A stretch of DNA of 64,000 bases from Bacteroides reticulotermitis JCM 10512 (GTDB lineage Bacteria; Bacteroidota; Bacteroidia; Bacteroidales; Bacteroidaceae), in contig NZ_BAIV01000003.1 in NCBI RefSeq assembly GCF_000517545.1, positions 186,001 to 250,000 on the forward strand, in the 5' to 3' direction. Position numbers and translations under genes: made by a program. This document shows positions 49,864 to 58,387 of this stretch, in pieces. The stretch's first letter is position 1. Each line of letters starts with the position of its first letter. Under the pieces are notes generated by a model. The model was not told the DNA's origin, did not search any database, and saw nothing but the letters and a program-made list of their open reading frames with translations.

Positions 49864-50256
49864 TTTTCTCTTTCAGTTTTCAGTTTTGAGGTTAACTTGT
49901 TGATATATAGAAGTATTTGGCTGAAAGCAATGGCTGAAAGAGAACTTTCTGGTTTCAGCCACTTTTTATTGCAATAGATAAAGTTATCTGAAGTTTTAAA
50001 ATCAAGTTGCTTGCATACAAACGACTATTTATGTTTCCGTACTGTGGCAGACTTCATGGGTGTTTTCAGCTTGATTGATCTGCCGACCCGATGCAAATTA
50101 TTCATTGTGAGAGTTCGGTCGTTTACTGAAGAAGCTAATAAACTGAAAGGGCTGAAACCTAAATATAGTCTTGCTTTCAGTCTAATGTATTGTTTGTTAG
50201 CTCATTATGTGAAAACTGAAAGACTGAAGGCTAAAAGTGAACATTGTGTTGGAGGG
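49864..50256. repeat. Dispersed non-coding element, copy 2 (with hairpin)
   Basis: This 393-bp stretch aligns with 22374-22765. Its hairpin pairs TGGCTGAAA (49931-49939) with TTTCAGCCA (49953-49961) and is followed by CTTTTTATT. Compared with copy 1, two base pairs differ by changes on both sides that keep pairing. A second stem pairs ACTGAAAG (50142-50149) with CTTTCAGT (50174-50181). The 95-residue frame across it (50011-50298) is not conserved in copy 1. Confidence 0.75.
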
Positions 50257-50376
50257 AGTATTCTGGTATTGAAAAGGTATCATTTTACTGATACGTAGGC
50301 GATGGCTGGTATAAAGCGGTCATCCTCTATATGCGCGTAATAGGAGCGAAGGAGAATCTAAAGATTATAGGCTAAA

Positions 50377-50414
50377 CAGCAAGGGCTGTCCAACAAAGTG
50401 GACAGCCCTTGCTG
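50377..50414 (-). terminator. Terminator of the DUF4831 gene
   Basis: Perfect 15-base arms (CAGCAAGGGCTGTCC and its complement) around an 8-nt loop, 26 nt beyond the DUF4831 stop; the minus strand then runs TTTAG. Confidence 0.85.
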
Positions 50415-50439
50415 AATCATATTTCTTTCAAAAGTTTAT

Positions 50440-51500
50440 TTATTTACCTTCTTCCCGGTCGACTTTAATCAAGGCACCTGTTGTCGGATCGAATAGAACT
50501 TTGATTGTCGAGTTCTTATTAAATAAAACGGGAGCCAGAAACTCTAAGACACCGAACTGAGTAACCGAAATCTCCTCCTCGTATAACTTTTGTTTGCCGT
50601 CGGTCAGTGTAACCAAAGCTTTGCCCGGTACGTTGTAGGCAATGCCATCCAGTTCTTTTTTCTTTTTCGGATCTTCCGGTGGAATAGTTACCGACTTTAA
50701 ATCCTTCACATTGATATAATAAGGAGCTCCTGCCAGATCATTATTGCTACTACGCCCAATTTCTTTGAAAAGCGGAAAGCTACCTCATTGTTCAGTTCCT
50801 TATCCGGTGTGATGCGTACAATAAATGTTTTTTCTTCTTTTTCACTTGTTCCGGAAAACATCTCAGTCATGGCTTCCTCCTGAAGGTTCAGGTTGTCAAG
50901 CATGATCTTCAGCTGAGCTCCATCCGATGGTGTATTATCAGCTTGTCCTCGCAATAGAGCGTTTTTACTTTCGCGAATATTATAAATTTCTTTAGCCACC
51001 AGTTCAGCCATCTTTGCGGTAGAGTTTGTCATCAGAATCTCTTCCGTCAGAAATTCACGCGGATTGACCTTTTTGGGGGGAGTTAGCGTTGGCTTGGCTG
51101 CTTCTGCTTTCTTTCCGCTATAAGGTATATTGATTGATTTCACAATGCCATCTTCGGTCAATTCGATCAGCGGGGCAGCAGTTCTGTCTTTTAGCTTCAC
51201 AAAATAAGTTGCGGCGTTGTTGGGCACCCCGACTGCTTTGATCGTTACCCCAACCAGTTCCCAATATTCATAAGCATCGGCAGCGACATTGGTAAGCCTT
51301 AAATATCGGTCGGCATATTTGCTAAATTCTCCCGGTGTATAGCTGACTTTATTGGTTTTTAGTTCAAGTTGGATTTGCGTTTGAGGGAGTGCATAGACTA
51401 CTCCGTAATCTTTACCACGCGTTACACCTACAGAAACTTCGGTCTGTGCATAAGTCGAAGTTGCTATTAAGAGGCCCGCTGCGATGATTATTTTTTTCAT
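50440..51500 (-). CDS. DUF4831-family exported protein (1-base deletion near 50768)
   Basis: An exported protein of about 353 residues after correction. A signal peptide (MKKIIIAAGLLIATSTYAQ) is followed by TEVSVGVTRGKDYGVVYALPQTQIQLELKTNKVSYTPGEFSKYA, typical of this Bacteroidales family. A repeated-domain feel comes from FLTEEILMTNSTAKMAELVAKEIYNIRESKNALLRG. Restoring a T near 50768 (FFKEIGRSSNNDLAGAPYYINV) joins the two parts. It has no predicted enzyme motif and the function is unknown. It is monocistronic, with a terminator. Confidence 0.86.
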
Positions 51501-51573
51501 ATTCGGTTCTATTTAACTGGTTTTAAATAACAAAGTTAATGAAGTTATCGAAAAAACTCTAAATTCTTAACTT

Positions 51574-53084
51574 TTATTCGCTTACCGTTCGCCAGGCAAT
51601 AGGCAGACAGGTGATGATATCACTTGCGATCAAGCTAATCATTCCGCGCTTTTTTTGAGCAAAGTCTCCTGCTAATCCATGCACATATGTGCCTATCTTA
51701 GCCGCATCCTCCGCAGAGTACCCTTGCGCAAGTAGGGCCAATACAACCCCGGTAAGCACGTCGCCACTTCCTCCTGTTGCCATGCCCGGATTACCGGTAG
51801 GATTGAAATAGCATTTGCCTTCGGGTGTAATGATTGTCGAATAAGCGCCTTTCAAGATGATATGTACCTTGGCTGTGCGGGCAAGCTCGCATGCTTTTGT
51901 TAGTCGCTCGTAAGAATCCTGACATTTGCCGTCAAGCGTTCTAGCTCTTTGGGGTGTGGAGTGAGAATCGATCCTTTGGGCAAATGCGTCAATGCGTGGC
52001 GATGGTTAGCCAGCATGTTGAGCGCGTCGGCATCGAGCACTACAGGTGTTTGACAATGTTCGAGCTGTTCCAATAAAGCCGCTTCCGTTTCTTCATTTTT
52101 ACCGAGTCCCGGCCCGATACCTACAGCCTGATAATCATCCGTATCCGTGGGAACGGCAAAGTACATTTCATTCGCATCCGTTTCCACCATGGCTTCAGGA
52201 ACGGCCGTTTGCAGTATATCGTTATTGCAAAGCGGAGCATGAACGGTTAGCAAGCCGGCACCGGAACGCAAACAAGCACGTGCTGCCAATATAGAAGCTC
52301 CCGCCATACCTTTCGATCCGGCAATCAGGAGCGCATGCCCGAAGTTCCCTTTGTGTGCAAATTGCGAACGTGGCTTCATTAATTCGCGGATGTCCTCAAT
52401 CTCCAGCATTTCGTAGTTAGTCTCAGTTTCTTCGATCCCTTGCTCGTTCAACTCGATGTCAAGCAGATCCCATTCTCCGACAAACTCGGCATTCTCTACA
52501 AAAAGAAAGGCTAATTTGGGTAGTTGCAGGCTGAATGTGAAGTCAGCCCGGATGATGTTGCTTTTAATATTGAAGGTATTCTCTTCTCCCATCAGTCCCG
52601 AAGGTGTATCGATAGCAACCACCATTGCTGATGCAGAATTAATATACTTCACTACAGCAGCGAATCCTCCGCTTAAGGGTTTGTTCAGTCCCGAACCAAA
52701 AAGCCCGTCTATCACCAAATGTTGTGGGGTTAGGGCAGGGGGAACGAATTTCGTACTAATTTCATGGAAAGTAACTTCTTCCATGATTTCCACCAGTTCC
52801 TTGTTTGTCTGGCAATCCGGCGAAAGTTCTCCCTTGGTATTAAAAAGATATACTTCCACTTTGTAACTACGTTCGGCCAACATACGTGCAACGGCGAGTG
52901 CATCTCCACCGTTGTTACCCGGTCCGGCAAAGACAGTGATGGGAGTTTCCGGTTTCCATCTGTCGGTAATGGCCTTTGTTAGTGCTTTGGCGGCGCGTTC
53001 CATTAAATCGATCGAGGCAATCGGTTCGTGTTCAATGGTATAAGCATCCAACTTCTTGATGCTGCTGCTTGGAAATATTTTCAT
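51574..53084 (-). CDS. nnrDE: Bifunctional NAD(P)HX dehydratase/epimerase (1-base deletion near 51932)
   Basis: This repair enzyme converts hydrated NAD(P)H back to NAD(P)H. The N-terminal epimerase part shows AGPGNNGGDALAVARMLAER and VIDGLFGSGLNKPLSGGF. The C-terminal ADP-dependent dehydratase part shows GNFGHALLIAGSKGMAGASILAARACLRSGAGLLTV, GIGPGLGKNEET, ILTPHPKELERL and, beyond the break, GNPGMATGGSGDVLTGVV. Correction near 51932 (DGKCQDSYERLTKACELA) gives 503 residues, as expected. The fusion is the usual bacterial form. A TACATTTG box lies at 53114. Confidence 0.95.
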
Positions 53085-53113
53085 TGCGATATTCTTTTAA
53101 AGTTTTTGACCCA

Positions 53114-53121
53114 CAAATGTA
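53114..53121 (-). promoter_or_regulatory. -7 box of the NAD(P)HX repair gene
   Basis: The minus strand reads TACATTTG, 29 nt before the start at 53084. Confidence 0.55.
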
Positions 53122-53153
53122 CGTAAAAACTCTGATTATATGTAGATATTCGG

Positions 53154-53477
53154 TTGGGTAACACTACTTCTTGCCTCCATTTTTGCGTTACTCGCACCGG
53201 CATTGGTTCGCCGTTGGGGAGCGCAATATTCAATCGGTGGATAAATCATCTAGTTCCGGAGAATATGCAATTACTTACTTCCGGACTGGATGCGGTTCAT
53301 CCCGCTGCGTCACATATTCCTTTAGGGGGCTTATATCAGGAAGCGATGAGACAGGCCCTGCTGGTTAGCATCAAGGAGATTTACGGTTGGATATGTATTG
53401 TAGGGCTCATCTTTCTTCTGATGATACTGAGTTATCGGTATTTCAATAAGATAGGTGTTGGGGGGGATCGGGGATGA
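53154..53477 (+). pseudogene. C-terminal remnant of an MFS drug-exporter gene
   Basis: Only the last 90 or so residues of a 14-span MFS exporter are recognisable, from RTGIGSPLGSAIFNRWINHLVPENMQLLTSGLDAVHPAASH to the final span IYGWICIVGLIFLLMILSYRYF. The first 15 residues are unrelated, and only 70 nt separate the frame from the divergent neighbour, so the body of the gene is gone. Its own promoter is not evident. Unlike the frameshifted genes here, no single-base fix restores it. I call it a decayed fragment. A broken gene joined by assembly cannot be excluded. Confidence 0.6.
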
Positions 53478-53564
53478 GCCAAGTCAGGCGAATCTTGAAG
53501 CGAGATTCGCTGGCTACTCATAAAAGGCAAGTTTTAAATTAGTCGATTCTTTCTGAGGGAATAG

Positions 53565-53600
53565 AGTTAGGGCTATCCGATCTTTTGGAAAGCCCTAACT
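53565..53600. terminator. Hairpin between the MFS remnant and the 53644 gene
   Basis: AGTTAGGGCT pairs with AGCCCTAACT (10 bp) with an inner TCC/GGA. No T-run follows on either strand, so termination is uncertain. The stem motif TTAGGGCT is shared with the valS terminator. Confidence 0.45.
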
Positions 53601-53643
53601 AGCATTCAACTGATTGTATATTAATAAAGCGATTTGTCTTTTG

Positions 53644-54249
53644 CTAGATCCTTTCCAGGTGAAAGTCACATCGGTTTCCTGAGGTTGCCAACGTTTCATT
53701 ACGTGAAAACCGGATGCCCGGTATAGCACTGTAGCAGATTGAATTGCATTCGCAAAAGATGGAGGTTAACTCCGGACACTGGAATATGTGAAAGAAATCC
53801 GAGTAGAAACAAGCTGTCATTTCAAAGTTGAGAGAACGCTCTGTTTGGATGTTCCATTGGATATTCCATCCGGTCGTCGGAAACTTTTTCTCCAAGATGC
53901 GTGGAATAGCTTTCCACAAATATGAATTAACGAGTGGTATGCTGAATAAAAAGCTCCACTCTTTTCCGGTCGGGTTCATGGCTGAATGCACAGCCGCCTT
54001 TACTTTCCGATATGCTTCTGCGGCGCTGTATCCTTCCGCCTGCATCGCTTTGTATAAAGCTAGGGTTGGTATTAGCGATGTGCTCAGAAAATGATTGGTA
54101 GCTTCTCCATTCAAAAGGCACCATTGTATCTTTTCTACTTCTTGGCAGGCTTTCTCCCGAATGCCGGTAGGTTGCTCTTTCCATAATTTACCCACCCGGC
54201 TCTTGCTTAGCATCCGTTCTGCACTAGTCATCATAAAGTAAGGCTTCAT
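53644..54249 (-). CDS. L-2-amino-thiazoline-4-carboxylic acid hydrolase-like protein
   Basis: A 201-residue cytoplasmic protein whose C-terminal half fits the ATC-hydrolase family: CFYSDFFHIFQCPELTSIFCECNSICYSAIPGIRFSRNETLATSGNRCDFHLERI, with four to five cysteines and the RNETLATSGNRCDFH ending. The first enzyme of this name opens a thiazoline ring on the way to cysteine, but many family members have no tested function. It overlaps the ECF sigma gene by 26 nt, so its level is tied to that regulator. The role here is inference. Confidence 0.75.
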   Translation of the reverse strand: MKPYFMMTSAERMLSKSRVGKLWKEQPTGIREKACQEVEKIQWCLLNGEATNHFLSTSLIPTLALYKAMQAEGYSAAEAYRKVKAAVHSAMNPTGKEWSFLFSIPLVNSYLWKAIPRILEKKFPTTGWNIQWNIQTERSLNFEMTACFYSDFFHIFQCPELTSIFCECNSICYSAIPGIRFSRNETLATSGNRCDFHLERI

Positions 54250-54772
54250 ACACTTCTTTTAATCGTTTACGTAAATGTTTCACGGCGTAGTGTTTTCTCG
54301 AAAGCAGCGTTTTGACCGATACGCCTGTTTGGGCGGAGAGATCTTTGAAACTGACCCCGTTTAACTCTGTCTGCTCAAACACAAGCCGCTGTTCGGAAGG
54401 CAACTCATCCAATGCCTGCGCCAACTCTTCCCACACTAACGCCTTTAGATACTCTTTGTCGGGAGCCTGATTTTCGTCCGCCAGTATCTCCGTTACTTCG
54501 TATACGAAAGTATCTTCTCCTTTTCGAATCGCACTTTGCGGTATTCTATCTTCCTTCTGTTTACGAGTTCGGTCGATTATGTTATTCCGTGCTACCTGAT
54601 AGAGCCATCCTGAAATCTGCATGACCGACGTCGTCTCTTCCGTTTGGATGAGGCTCAGAAAAACATCTTGCAGAATATCCTCCGCATCTTCCTCTTCCGG
54701 AACTCGATCGCTGATAAAGGCTAAGAGCTTTCGCCGATACTTTTCGAAAACCTCGGCGATGTTATTCTTCAT
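54224..54772 (-). CDS. ECF RNA polymerase sigma-70 factor
   Basis: A 182-residue sigma factor. Region 2 shows VFEKYRRKLLAFISDRVPEEEDAEDILQDVFLSLIQ and ISGWLYQVARNNIIDRTRKQ. Region 4 shows LDELPSEQRLVFEQTELNGVSFKDLSAQTGVSVKTLLSRKHYAVKHLRKRL. It overlaps genes on both sides (54762-55019 upstream and 53644-54249 downstream), so the three are translated as one unit. There is no FecR or classical anti-sigma gene; the small His-rich membrane protein upstream takes that position. Confidence 0.93.
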   Translation of the reverse strand: MKNNIAEVFEKYRRKLLAFISDRVPEEEDAEDILQDVFLSLIQTEETTSVMQISGWLYQVARNNIIDRTRKQKEDRIPQSAIRKGEDTFVYEVTEILADENQAPDKEYLKALVWEELAQALDELPSEQRLVFEQTELNGVSFKDLSAQTGVSVKTLLSRKHYAVKHLRKRLKEVYEALLYDD

Positions 54773-55019
54773 AGTTTGCTTGCTCGTCGCTAAACCTATT
54801 CAGTCTTTTCATGATAAATTCTTTTCTTTCTTCGCGTGACATGCCATGCATTCTTTCATGCAGGTGTCTGTGTCTGCCTCTGTGACCGAAATGCCGACCG
54901 AAATGTCCGCCGAAGTGTCCTGTCAGTAAGCGGAATAGTACAGCCAGGCCTAACGCTTGCCAATAGTTGATACAGCTCCAGCCTGTGATAGCCGGAATCA
55001 GTAAATTCCACAGTCCCAT
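54762..55019 (-). CDS. Small His/Gly-rich membrane protein coupled to an ECF sigma gene
   Basis: An 85-residue protein. A hydrophobic first half (LWNLLIPAITGWSCINYWQALGLAVLFRLL) is followed by HFGGHFGRHFGHRGRHRHLHERMHG, with eight or more histidines, and a charged helix (SREERKEFIMKRLNRFSDEQANYEE). The histidine cluster could bind a metal, and the last helix resembles CpxP/Spy-type segments. It ends 11 nt inside the sigma gene. A role as metal-sensing anti-sigma is speculative. The protein family is not one I can name. Confidence 0.75.
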   Translation of the reverse strand: MGLWNLLIPAITGWSCINYWQALGLAVLFRLLTGHFGGHFGRHFGHRGRHRHLHERMHGMSREERKEFIMKRLNRFSDEQANYEE

Positions 55020-55095
55020 AATGGCAGCAACAAATAGCGCATGATTACTATTCCACCAATGACATGAAGCGTAATTCTAAAGCAATTCTTCTTTT

Positions 55096-55320
55096 TCATA
55101 TTCTTTTTCTTCTAAAAAAATTATAATCTGGTTTATTTACGTGTATCGCTTTGGTTGGACAAGCTTTCTCGCATCTCCTGCAACCGGTACACAAATCAGC
55201 GTTTGCCACATTGACAAAACAACACATGCCGTTTTCTACGATTCTTAAAACACCCCGGGGACAATATTCCACGCATCTGCCGCAGCCTATACAATCGTAT
55301 GTAAAAAGTTCTATTTCCAT
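55096..55320 (-). CDS. 2[4Fe-4S] ferredoxin-type protein
   Basis: A small electron carrier of 74 residues, taking ATG 55320 as the start (MEIELFTYDC). Two clusters are formed by CIGCGRCVEYCP and CTGCRRCEKACP, the classic paired motif. An upstream reading start would add an unlikely 28 residues (LQKKADCLKYLW). It precedes the His-rich/sigma/hydrolase group by 76 nt on the same strand. A TATCTTTG box is at 55430. It may be co-transcribed with the sigma group, hinting at a redox or metal signal. Confidence 0.88.
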   Translation of the reverse strand: MEIELFTYDCIGCGRCVEYCPRGVLRIVENGMCCFVNVANADLCTGCRRCEKACPTKAIHVNKPDYNFFRRKRI

Positions 55321-55429
55321 CTTTTCTTTGGTCTTCTCATTTAAGTAGACGAACAGCTGCCACAAATATTTTAAGCAATCTGCTTTTTTTTGTAGAAAAG
55401 GCAAATTATGGGGGAAGGTCGAACTTATG

Positions 55430-55437
55430 CAAAGATA
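55430..55437 (-). promoter_or_regulatory. -7 box upstream of the ferredoxin gene
   Basis: The minus strand reads TATCTTTG, about 110 nt before ATG 55320, leaving a long leader. No -33 match. Confidence 0.4.
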
Positions 55438-55596
55438 TTCTATCTTGTGGATTTTTATCTCCCGACGTTCAATTTATGTGCATTCAGCAGTAGATATGCA
55501 ATGAACCTATCAGGCAGTACTTAGCCCGGCAATATTATTCGGTGTTGAGGGTGAAGAATAGTGGAGAGATATAAAACCGCTTTCATCTTCTTTTTG

Positions 55597-55604
55597 TACT
55601 TTTG
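55597..55604 (+). promoter_or_regulatory. -7 box of the POT transporter gene
   Basis: TACTTTTG matches TAnnTTTG and ends 33 nt before ATG 55638. The TTG at 55602 lies inside it, so the longer protein reading is wrong. Confidence 0.6.
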
Positions 55605-55637
55605 TATCCCGTAGTTAAAACCAAACAATACAAAATT

Positions 55638-57182
55638 ATGAGTGCAATAAAGAGTCACCCCAAAGGCCTCTATCTGATTTTTGCAACGAGCACGGCAGAG
55701 CGTTTCAGTTATTACGGTATGCGCGCCATTTTCATCCTGTTTCTGACACAGGCGTTGATGTTCGATAAAGAAGCGGCTGCTTCTATCTACGGTAGTTATA
55801 CCGGATTGGTTTACCTTACTCCGTTGATCGGAGGGTATCTTGCCGATAAATACTGGGGAATTCGTCGTTCCATATTCTGGGGCGCTATGATGATGGCAAT
55901 TGGACAGTTTCTGATGTTTATGAGTGCCTCTACTTTAAACAATACCGAAGTGGCTCATGGACTGATGTATGGCGGACTGACTTTTCTCATTATGGGTAAC
56001 GGTTGTTTCAAACCTACTGTCGCTGCTCTGGTTGGGCAATTGTACGAACCGGGGGATAAACGCCTGGATGCTGCCTACACTATTTTCTATATGGGCGTAA
56101 ACGTTGGTTCTTTCGCTGCGCCTCTGATCTGCGGTTATTTGGGTGATACGGGTAATCCGCAGGATTTCAAGTGGGGATTTCTGGCTTCGGGTATTATGAC
56201 TTTGTTTACCATCGTACTATTCGAAACACAAAAGAATAAATACCTCTTTTCTCCTGTTGGTGAGCCGATCGGAATCATTCCCGGTGCCAAGCGTGAAAAG
56301 CAGAAAGATAAAGCCGAACAGATTGTCCACCCCAAAATGGATAAACGGATGAAGTTACGCAATGCGGTTATTATCGGCTTGCTAACCATCCTATTGATTA
56401 CTTTCTTTTGTTATGCTTTTCCGGGCGATTGGGTCAGTATTGGAATCTTCACAGCTTGTATCGTATTCCCTGTTCTTGTATTGCTGGATGGTTCGCTTAC
56501 TAAGATAGAACGGAGCCGGATATTCGTTATCTATATTATCGCATTCTTCGTCATCTTCTTCTGGGCTGCTTATGAACAGGCAGGAGCTTCGTTGACACTC
56601 TTTGCTTCCGAACAGACTGACCGAACGATATTAGGGTGGGAGATGCCTGCTTCTTGGTTCCAGTCGTTCAATCCTCTTTTTGTGGTGCTTTTGGCTTATA
56701 TCATGCCGGGTGTATGGAGTTTCCTGAGTAAGCGGAAGTTGGAGCCCGCTTCTCCTACTAAACAAGCAATCGGTCTGTTACTACTTTCATTGGGCTATCT
56801 CTTTATATGTTTCGGAGTGAAAGATCTTATTCCCGGAGTTAAGGTGAGTATTGTCTGGTTAACGGGGCTTTACTTTATTCATACGATGGGAGAAATCGCT
56901 TTGTCACCTATCGGACTGTCCATGGTAAACAAGCTAAGTCCTCTGCGTTTTGCTTCGCTGATGATGGGTATTTGGTATCTTTCTACAGCTACTGCCAATA
57001 AGTTCGCTGGTATGCTGAGTGGTCTTTATCCGGAGGAAGGGAAGGTGAAAACTCTCTTTGGTTATCAAATTGCAACCATGTACGATTTCTTTATGGTTTT
57101 TGTAATTATGTCCGGAATTGCGTCGCTTATTCTCTTCCTACTTTCAAAGAAATTGCAAAAGATGATGCATGGAGTGGAATAA
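55638..57182 (+). CDS. Proton-dependent oligopeptide (POT/PTR) transporter
   Basis: An inner-membrane carrier of about 514 residues that takes up di- and tripeptides with protons. The PTR signature is visible: STAERFSYYGMRAIFILFL at about 20, then GGYLADKYWGIRRSIFWGA, and FYMGVNVGSFAAPLICGYLG. The ExxERxxYY motif needed for proton coupling is intact (ERFSYY). About 14 hydrophobic segments are present. The N-terminus is set by the promoter box just upstream. It precedes hpt by 41 nt, but hpt has its own -7 box. Confidence 0.94.
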   Translation: MSAIKSHPKGLYLIFATSTAERFSYYGMRAIFILFLTQALMFDKEAAASIYGSYTGLVYLTPLIGGYLADKYWGIRRSIFWGAMMMAIGQFLMFMSASTLNNTEVAHGLMYGGLTFLIMGNGCFKPTVAALVGQLYEPGDKRLDAAYTIFYMGVNVGSFAAPLICGYLGDTGNPQDFKWGFLASGIMTLFTIVLFETQKNKYLFSPVGEPIGIIPGAKREKQKDKAEQIVHPKMDKRMKLRNAVIIGLLTILLITFFCYAFPGDWVSIGIFTACIVFPVLVLLDGSLTKIERSRIFVIYIIAFFVIFFWAAYEQAGASLTLFASEQTDRTILGWEMPASWFQSFNPLFVVLLAYIMPGVWSFLSKRKLEPASPTKQAIGLLLLSLGYLFICFGVKDLIPGVKVSIVWLTGLYFIHTMGEIALSPIGLSMVNKLSPLRFASLMMGIWYLSTATANKFAGMLSGLYPEEGKVKTLFGYQIATMYDFFMVFVIMSGIASLILFLLSKKLQKMMHGVE

Positions 57183-57188
57183 AAGTTG

Positions 57189-57196
57189 TATTTTTG
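57189..57196 (+). promoter_or_regulatory. -7 box of hpt
   Basis: TATTTTTG matches TAnnTTTG, ending 26 nt before ATG 57223 and immediately after the POT gene. Confidence 0.55.
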
Positions 57197-57222
57197 CCTC
57201 AACTTTTTAAAAAACTCTGGTT

Positions 57223-57759
57223 ATGAATACCATTCAAATAAAAGACAAACAGTTTAAAGTATCCATTAAGGAACAGGAGATTCTAAAAGAAGTGATTCGC
57301 GTAGCGAACGAAATTAACCGTGACCTGGCAGATAAAAACCCTCTCTTTCTCAGTGTATTGAACGGCTCGTTCATGTTTACGGCCGACCTGATGAAACACA
57401 TAACGATTCCTTGTGAGATATCGTTTGTGAAGTTAGCGTCTTATCAGGGAATAACCTCTACGGGTGTAATCAAAGAAGTCATCGGACTGAATGAAGACAT
57501 AGCTGGACGTACGGTTGTGATCGTAGAGGATATCGTTGATACAGGTATCACTATGCAGCGTCTGCTCGAAACGCTTGGTACGCGCAATCCTGCTTCGATT
57601 CATATCGCTTCGCTATTGGTGAAACCCGAAAAACTGAAAGTTAAACTGGATATCAACTACGTAGCTATGGAAATTCCAAATGATTTCATCGTAGGCTACG
57701 GTTTGGATTATGACGGTTACGGACGTAACTACCCCGACATTTACACAGTAATAGATTAA
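57223..57759 (+). CDS. hpt: Hypoxanthine phosphoribosyltransferase
   Basis: This salvage enzyme joins hypoxanthine or guanine to PRPP. The 178-residue protein has LFLSVLNGSFMFTADLMKHI and the PRPP-binding loop VVIVEDIVDTGITMQRLLETL. FIVGYGLDYDGYGRNYPDIYTV is the purine-contact end. It leads a run with adk (36 nt), obg (22 nt) and pgeF (overlap), pointing to one transcript for nucleotide and ribosome functions. Confidence 0.96.
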   Translation: MNTIQIKDKQFKVSIKEQEILKEVIRVANEINRDLADKNPLFLSVLNGSFMFTADLMKHITIPCEISFVKLASYQGITSTGVIKEVIGLNEDIAGRTVVIVEDIVDTGITMQRLLETLGTRNPASIHIASLLVKPEKLKVKLDINYVAMEIPNDFIVGYGLDYDGYGRNYPDIYTVID

Positions 57760-57795
57760 AATCAAATACAAATTAATTATTTAAGGTAAGAAAAG

Positions 57796-58365
57796 ATGTT
57801 GAATATTGTAATTTTTGGCGCTCCGGGTTCGGGTAAAGGAACACAGAGCGAACGGATTGTGGAAAAATATGGTCTAAATCATATCTCAACCGGTGATGTT
57901 TTGCGTGCCGAAATTAAGAATGGAACAGAGCTGGGTAAAACCGCTAAAGGTTATATCGACCAAGGTCAGTTGATTCCTGACGAATTGATGATTGATATTT
58001 TGGCAAGCGTATTTGACAGCTTCACAGATAGCAAAGGTGTAATTTTCGATGGTTTCCCTCGGACAATTGCACAGGCGGAAGCACTAAAGAATATGTTGAT
58101 CGCAAGAAAACAAGATGTTTCGGTTATGCTCGATTTGGATGTTCCGGAAGAGGAATTGATGACTCGTCTGATCAAACGCGGTAAAGACTCCGGTCGCGCT
58201 GATGATAATGAAGAAACAATCAAGAAGCGTCTGGCTGTTTATCATTCACAGACTGCTCCATTAATTGATTGGTATAAAAAAGAAAATAAATACCAGCACA
58301 TCAATGGTCTGGGATCATTGGAAGATATATCCCAGGAAATTTATAAAGCAATAGATAGCTTGTAA
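57796..58365 (+). CDS. adk: Adenylate kinase
   Basis: Adenylate kinase balances AMP, ADP and ATP and is essential. The 189-residue enzyme has the P-loop GAPGSGKGT at residues 8-16, STGDVLRAEI, DGFPRTIAQAEAL and a short lid: this is the compact form without the zinc-binding insert, as expected for Bacteroidetes. GRADDNEETIKKRLAVYHSQT follows. It lies between hpt and obg. Confidence 0.97.
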   Translation: MLNIVIFGAPGSGKGTQSERIVEKYGLNHISTGDVLRAEIKNGTELGKTAKGYIDQGQLIPDELMIDILASVFDSFTDSKGVIFDGFPRTIAQAEALKNMLIARKQDVSVMLDLDVPEEELMTRLIKRGKDSGRADDNEETIKKRLAVYHSQTAPLIDWYKKENKYQHINGLGSLEDISQEIYKAIDSL

Positions 58366-58387
58366 TTAGAAAGGAATAGAAAGAAGT

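Noticed and set aside
50011-50298. A 95-codon frame in the second copy of the non-coding element
   Set aside because: The matching stretch of copy 1 has stops in this frame, so coding is not conserved.
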